Source of the DNA: Flavobacteriia bacterium
Lineage (GTDB): Bacteria > Bacteroidota > Bacteroidia > Flavobacteriales_D > Crocinitomicaceae
Reading direction: 5' to 3'
Length of the DNA: 56,250 nucleotides
Assembly (NCBI GenBank): GCA_947490145.1
Contig: CANLGD010000012.1
Location: forward strand, 1-56,250
Shown here piece by piece: positions 53,533 to 56,250 of the stretch. Numbering within the stretch: the stretch's first letter is position 1; every line of letters starts with the position of its first letter. The translations under genes were made by a program, and so were the position numbers. The notes under the pieces were generated by a model. It had not been told where the DNA came from, made no database searches, and saw nothing but the letters and a program-made list of their open reading frames with translations.

Positions 53533-54036
53533 TCAATTAGCTAGCTTTGCTTCAGTTATTTCAAAAGTGAAACTTTTATACGCTTGAGGTAATTCCTTTA
53601 TTTTAAATGAAAAAGATTTACTTAAATTAGGTTCATAATATTCATACATAATATAAGATTGTTCATCAATTAATGTTTTGGTTTGTGAATAAAATAAAAC
53701 TTTAACCCTAATATCTTTAAATCTCGCTATCGTTGCATTATTTTTGAAGTAGCCCTCAATACGTGCTCCATCATCTTCGTATTCAGCATCACGAAATAAT
53801 CCTGCCTCTCGAGTTTTAATCCTTAGTTTTTGAAGTGTTACTTCTTCACTGCTTAAATATGTGAGAGGTGATTTATTTTCTTGTTGCAACAATTCAAATT
53901 TTAATTCCTCAGCTGTTTTGGGAGTTTCGTTATTTTGATTTTCGTTACCTAAATCACTCTGATTATTTACTCCATAATCTTGATTATTACAACTCAAAAA
54001 AGTTAAGGTAATCATCACAAAATATATCTTTTTCAT
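53533..54036 (-). CDS. Putative lipoprotein of unknown function
   Basis: A 167-residue protein from the ATG at 54036; the frame is open to 54075, but MKKIYFVMITLTFLSCNNQ is a standard lipoprotein signal with the lipobox LSC near residue 16. A Gln/Asn-rich linker follows, then a beta domain (RIEGYFKNNATIARFKDIRV, FYSQTKTL) resembling FxLYD-like extracytoplasmic domains. No catalytic motif is seen. It is probably anchored in the inner or outer membrane. Confidence 0.6.
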   Translation of the reverse strand: MKKIYFVMITLTFLSCNNQDYGVNNQSDLGNENQNNETPKTAEELKFELLQQENKSPLTYLSSEEVTLQKLRIKTREAGLFRDAEYEDDGARIEGYFKNNATIARFKDIRVKVLFYSQTKTLIDEQSYIMYEYYEPNLSKSFSFKIKELPQAYKSFTFEITEAKLAN

Positions 54037-54065
54037 AAATGAATTATTTTTTAATTTACATAAAT

Positions 54066-54137
54066 TTAATCCCAATTATTTTCAATCCACTCTTTAATTT
54101 TGTCTTTGGGTTTTTTTGGAACTTCATTTTTAATCAT
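54066..54137 (-). other. Small open frame, possible gene tail
   Basis: ATG at 54135-54137 opens MIKNEVPKKPKDKIKEWIEN and the frame ends at 54066. The frame stays open a few codons upstream (ALKIEK). It may be the 3' end of a lost gene. Evidence is weak. Confidence 0.2.
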
Positions 54138-54141
54138 TTTT

Positions 54142-54420
54142 TCAATTTTCAGTGCAAACTAAAAAGGAGCTAGTCCAAACTTTTTCATCAAAGATATGAA
54201 TGTTATTCTTGAAATGCAAACGCTGATTAAAATTAACCCATCCTTTTCCATATGAAACTCCTAATCTGATTCCATCGTTACTTTTATTCATAGAAGTAGT
54301 AACATACCCTGTACTATAAGCTGAATAATCAGGATAAATCGTAATTGATTGTGAAAATAAACTTGAGTTTACACTTAAAAAAAGAACACAAATTTATTTG
54401 TAGAATAAATTTTGTTTCAT
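54142..54420 (-). pseudogene. Truncated relative of the giant surface protein N-terminus
   Basis: Minus-strand ATG at 54418-54420 opens MKQNLFYK, meets a TAA at codon 9 within the signal peptide, then continues in the same frame as LFLSVNSSLFSQSITIYPDY, STGYVTTSM and YGKGWVNFN to a TGA at 54142. The part SQSITIYPDYSAYSTGYV aligns with SQSITIYAENTAYGTGFV of the 1684-residue protein. The internal stop and missing body mark it as a pseudogene of a related surface protein. Confidence 0.65.
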
Positions 54421-54538
54421 GCTATTATTAAAAATCAAATTTAATCTATGTTTTTAAATTATGTAATTTTTAAAAAAAATGAATATTTAAAATTAATTAT
54501 GACTATAATTTAGTTAGGATATTAATGTTTTTTATTCT
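54421..54538. other. Non-coding AT-rich gap
   Basis: No gene, promoter match or stable hairpin is seen here. Confidence 0.4.
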
Positions 54539-55531
54539 TTATTTATACTGTTCATTTTCGACGATAGATTTAGCTACCATTTTAAAAAGCGGAGTAAATT
54601 TTTTCATTTTACTTGCCAAATCTTTATCATCACTAACTGTACCTTGGAGGAGGTACATTTTACCATTAGCTATAAACATATATTGAACCATCCTGATACT
54701 CATAACACTTTTATCTTCCTCATTAGTTTGTTTAAGTTCCACCTCCATCACTCCTCCAGAATAATTATCGATTGTTACTTTATTAAATGAAATAAATTTC
54801 GCCCCTTTCGGTGTCATTTTAATAACTTCCTTTTCAGAGAATAATTCATTGATCTCCTCTTTTGAAACTTTGTAATCTTTTGGCAATTCTAAATCTTGCG
54901 TCATGATCATGATAGACTCTTCTCCTGAGCCATAATCGCTGATAAATTTCTTAATGATGTTTGGGCGATCTGCCTCTATTACCTTCCAGCTACTAGGCAC
55001 TTTAATTTGCCAATCACTTCCTTTAGCTTTTGGATGGCCTTTTGTTTTAAAAGTTTGTGTGAATCCTTGCATAAATTCCAATTCAGGCTTTTCCTCAAAT
55101 TGAAAAAACAAAAGTGTTTCTAAAATGGGAGTGGAAAGCCCGTTCCCCAAAGCTCTTTTTTCAAAATCATTAATAAATCCAGCAGCAATTTCCATGGAAA
55201 TTTCCCTGTTTTCATATTCGAGTTCAATTTTTTTCAATAAATCATTTCGAAAAGTTTCAAATTCTATTGGTCCAAATAGCTCAACTAAATATTCATGTAT
55301 TCCTAAAACTGCTTTTCCAAAACTGGAATTAAAAGCTAACTCTGCTTTTTTTGCTTTAAATTCAAAACTAGGAAAGATTTCTTTAATGAGATTTATTGAA
55401 AATTCTTGCCCCATTAAAAAGCCATAAACTTCAGAGACTCTTTTGTATTTTGGCCTATTATCAGAAAAGGTTTCTTGAGCAGATACAAGCAGGGTATATG
55501 TGAAAATGAAAAAGATGGTTAAGGTTTTCAT
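54539..55531 (-). CDS. Exported protein with PsbP/DcrB-like C-terminal region
   Basis: A 330-residue protein with a signal peptide (LTIFFIFTYTLLVSAQE). Residues about 30-165 are helical (FLMGQEFSINLIKEIFPSFE, FRNDLLKKIELEYENREI). Residues about 170-330 (SDWQIKVPSSWKVIEADRP, YSGGVMEVELKQ, MYLLQGTVSDDKD) resemble the PsbP/DcrB-like fold found in exported lipid- or protein-binding proteins. Function is unknown. It lies 50 bases after the following small exported protein gene and may share its transcript. Confidence 0.6.
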   Translation of the reverse strand: MKTLTIFFIFTYTLLVSAQETFSDNRPKYKRVSEVYGFLMGQEFSINLIKEIFPSFEFKAKKAELAFNSSFGKAVLGIHEYLVELFGPIEFETFRNDLLKKIELEYENREISMEIAAGFINDFEKRALGNGLSTPILETLLFFQFEEKPELEFMQGFTQTFKTKGHPKAKGSDWQIKVPSSWKVIEADRPNIIKKFISDYGSGEESIMIMTQDLELPKDYKVSKEEINELFSEKEVIKMTPKGAKFISFNKVTIDNYSGGVMEVELKQTNEEDKSVMSIRMVQYMFIANGKMYLLQGTVSDDKDLASKMKKFTPLFKMVAKSIVENEQYK

Positions 55532-55581
55532 TACAATTATTTTTTTAAAAAATTAATTATCTCAAAGTACAAAAAAAACAG

Positions 55582-55962
55582 CTATTCAATAACAGTGCAT
55601 ATATACATTCGACTATCAAATTCCCCAAATTTATTTTCAGTGGCGTTTTGTATAGTTACATAGATGTACTTCTCAACTAAATATAATTCAATCGCAAATT
55701 CTACTCCATCTTTATCTAAAGCTGGAAGCATGGTTGTAGCATCATCAATTTCAAAAGAATCATAAAAATCAAAACGTTCATTAGGATTTCCGTAAATGAT
55801 TAGGTTCATTTTTTCAAAATTAACAACTAGAAGTTTATTTGATTCCTCTTCATATTTTGTTACTCCATTATTTCCTTTGAGATATTCTGCTCTTAGTCTA
55901 ATTGGTTGTCCAATTGAATAAAAACAGCTAAATACTATTATTATTAGTCCTAATATTTTCAT
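55582..55962 (-). CDS. Small exported protein of unknown function
   Basis: A 126-residue protein with a signal peptide (LGLIIIVFSCFYSIGQP). The remainder is beta-rich (LLVVNFEKMNLIIYGNPNE, AIELYLVEKYIYVTIQ) with no recognised motif. The cysteine at residue 13 is inside the hydrophobic stretch without a convincing lipobox. It is the first gene of a minus-strand pair with the 330-residue exported protein. Confidence 0.5.
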   Translation of the reverse strand: MKILGLIIIVFSCFYSIGQPIRLRAEYLKGNNGVTKYEEESNKLLVVNFEKMNLIIYGNPNERFDFYDSFEIDDATTMLPALDKDGVEFAIELYLVEKYIYVTIQNATENKFGEFDSRMYICTVIE

Positions 55963-56152
55963 TTTCTTGAATATTTACATTTTAACCTGAGTTCGATTAT
56001 TAACAATTTGATTGTCAATAAATTAATATAAAATTATAAAAATAAGTGAAATACATTTAGTATCTTTAATGTGATGAATATTAATCATTTAAACTAAATT
56101 TATATAATACTCCCCAAAGCTTGGGCAACTTTTCACCAAAGTTAAGGTGTTT
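55963..56152. other. Intergenic region and probable end of an IS3-family element
   Basis: Most of this stretch shows no gene. At 56107-56145 the sequence holds two small palindromes (CCCAAAGCTTGGG-like and CACC...GGTG) just beyond the transposase stop. They may belong to the terminal inverted repeat of the IS, but the other end lies outside the window. Confidence 0.35.
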
Positions 56153-56250
56153 TTAGGATACTTTTTTGTTTTGATAAAAATATTCATTTGGGGTTTGATA
56201 ATTTAAAGATTCATGTCTTCGTTCATTGTTGTAAAAATCTATATATTTTC
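56153..56250 (-). CDS. IS3-family transposase OrfB, C-terminal fragment (cut by window edge)
   Basis: The minus strand reads YIDFYNNERRHESLNYQTP and then NEYFY before a TAA at 56153. This matches the C-terminal end of IS3/IS150-type DDE transposases, where YIxFYNxxRRHxSLxYxTP is the standard ending that holds the last catalytic region. The 5' part is outside the window. It is the second IS remnant in this stretch, the other being at 1-135, and belongs to a different family. Confidence 0.8.
   Translation of the reverse strand, partial: KYIDFYNNERRHESLNYQTPNEYFYQNKKVS

Overview
The window is AT-rich, gene-dense bacterial DNA from a member of the Bacteroidota, most likely Flavobacteriales; the genus cannot be fixed. 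The evidence is the Bacteroidota-type promoter -7 boxes (TAnnTTTG), a type IX secretion substrate with a gliding-motility C-terminal domain and its PorP/SprF partner, an RteC protein, a Bacteroidetes-type tyrosine integrase, and FISUMP domains.

Layout. (1) 1-11440: the tail of an IS1595-like transposase, then ordinary chromosomal genes (CDP-alcohol phosphatidyltransferase, secreted nuclease, TauE/SafE permease, DEAD-box helicase, M61 peptidase with PDZ, DUF1801 protein plus a broken DUF1801 copy, protein-isoaspartate methyltransferase, MuiA-like protein). (2) 11755-22400: a genomic island beginning at tRNA-Asp(GTC). It holds an integrase with AGGTARC repeats upstream, RteC, a helix-turn-helix protein, a probable replication pair, an N-acetylmuramoyl-L-alanine amidase, one intact AbiE-type toxin-antitoxin pair, one decayed AbiE pair, two tandem ADP-ribosylglycohydrolases and remnants of a reverse transcriptase. 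Copies of the amidase 3' end bracket the AbiE cassettes. (3) 22646-45845: a one-strand signalling locus of about 23 kb. It has a zinc-ribbon/FHA adaptor, a vWA-like/FHA membrane protein, a PP2C phosphatase, seven Ser/Thr kinases, an FHA-M48 fusion beside a free M48 protease, a LEA-2 protein, an FHA-FHA-ABC transporter, an FHA membrane protein and two secreted proteins of unknown function. Six kinases share a 38-codon-spaced N-terminus but carry different C-terminal parts: FISUMP, SH3-like, RDD membrane domain, or thrombospondin type 3 repeats with or without DUF1036. (4) 45847-52587, minus strand: a 1684-residue type IX secretion substrate and a PorP/SprF protein fused to a FISUMP domain. (5) 52588-56250: small, partly broken genes and the end of an IS3-family transposase.

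How it may work together: the kinases probably sense cell-surface or periplasmic cues through their C-terminal parts, phosphorylate threonines (candidates lie in the first FHA protein), FHA domains dock to those, and the PP2C resets the state. Outputs could be the FHA-ABC transporter and the FHA-M48 protease. The FISUMP domain occurs both in kinases and in the PorP/SprF protein next door, which hints at a link to surface assembly. That link is inference. The FHA/kinase locus is the strongest candidate for an undescribed system here; the AbiE/amidase-repeat island is second.
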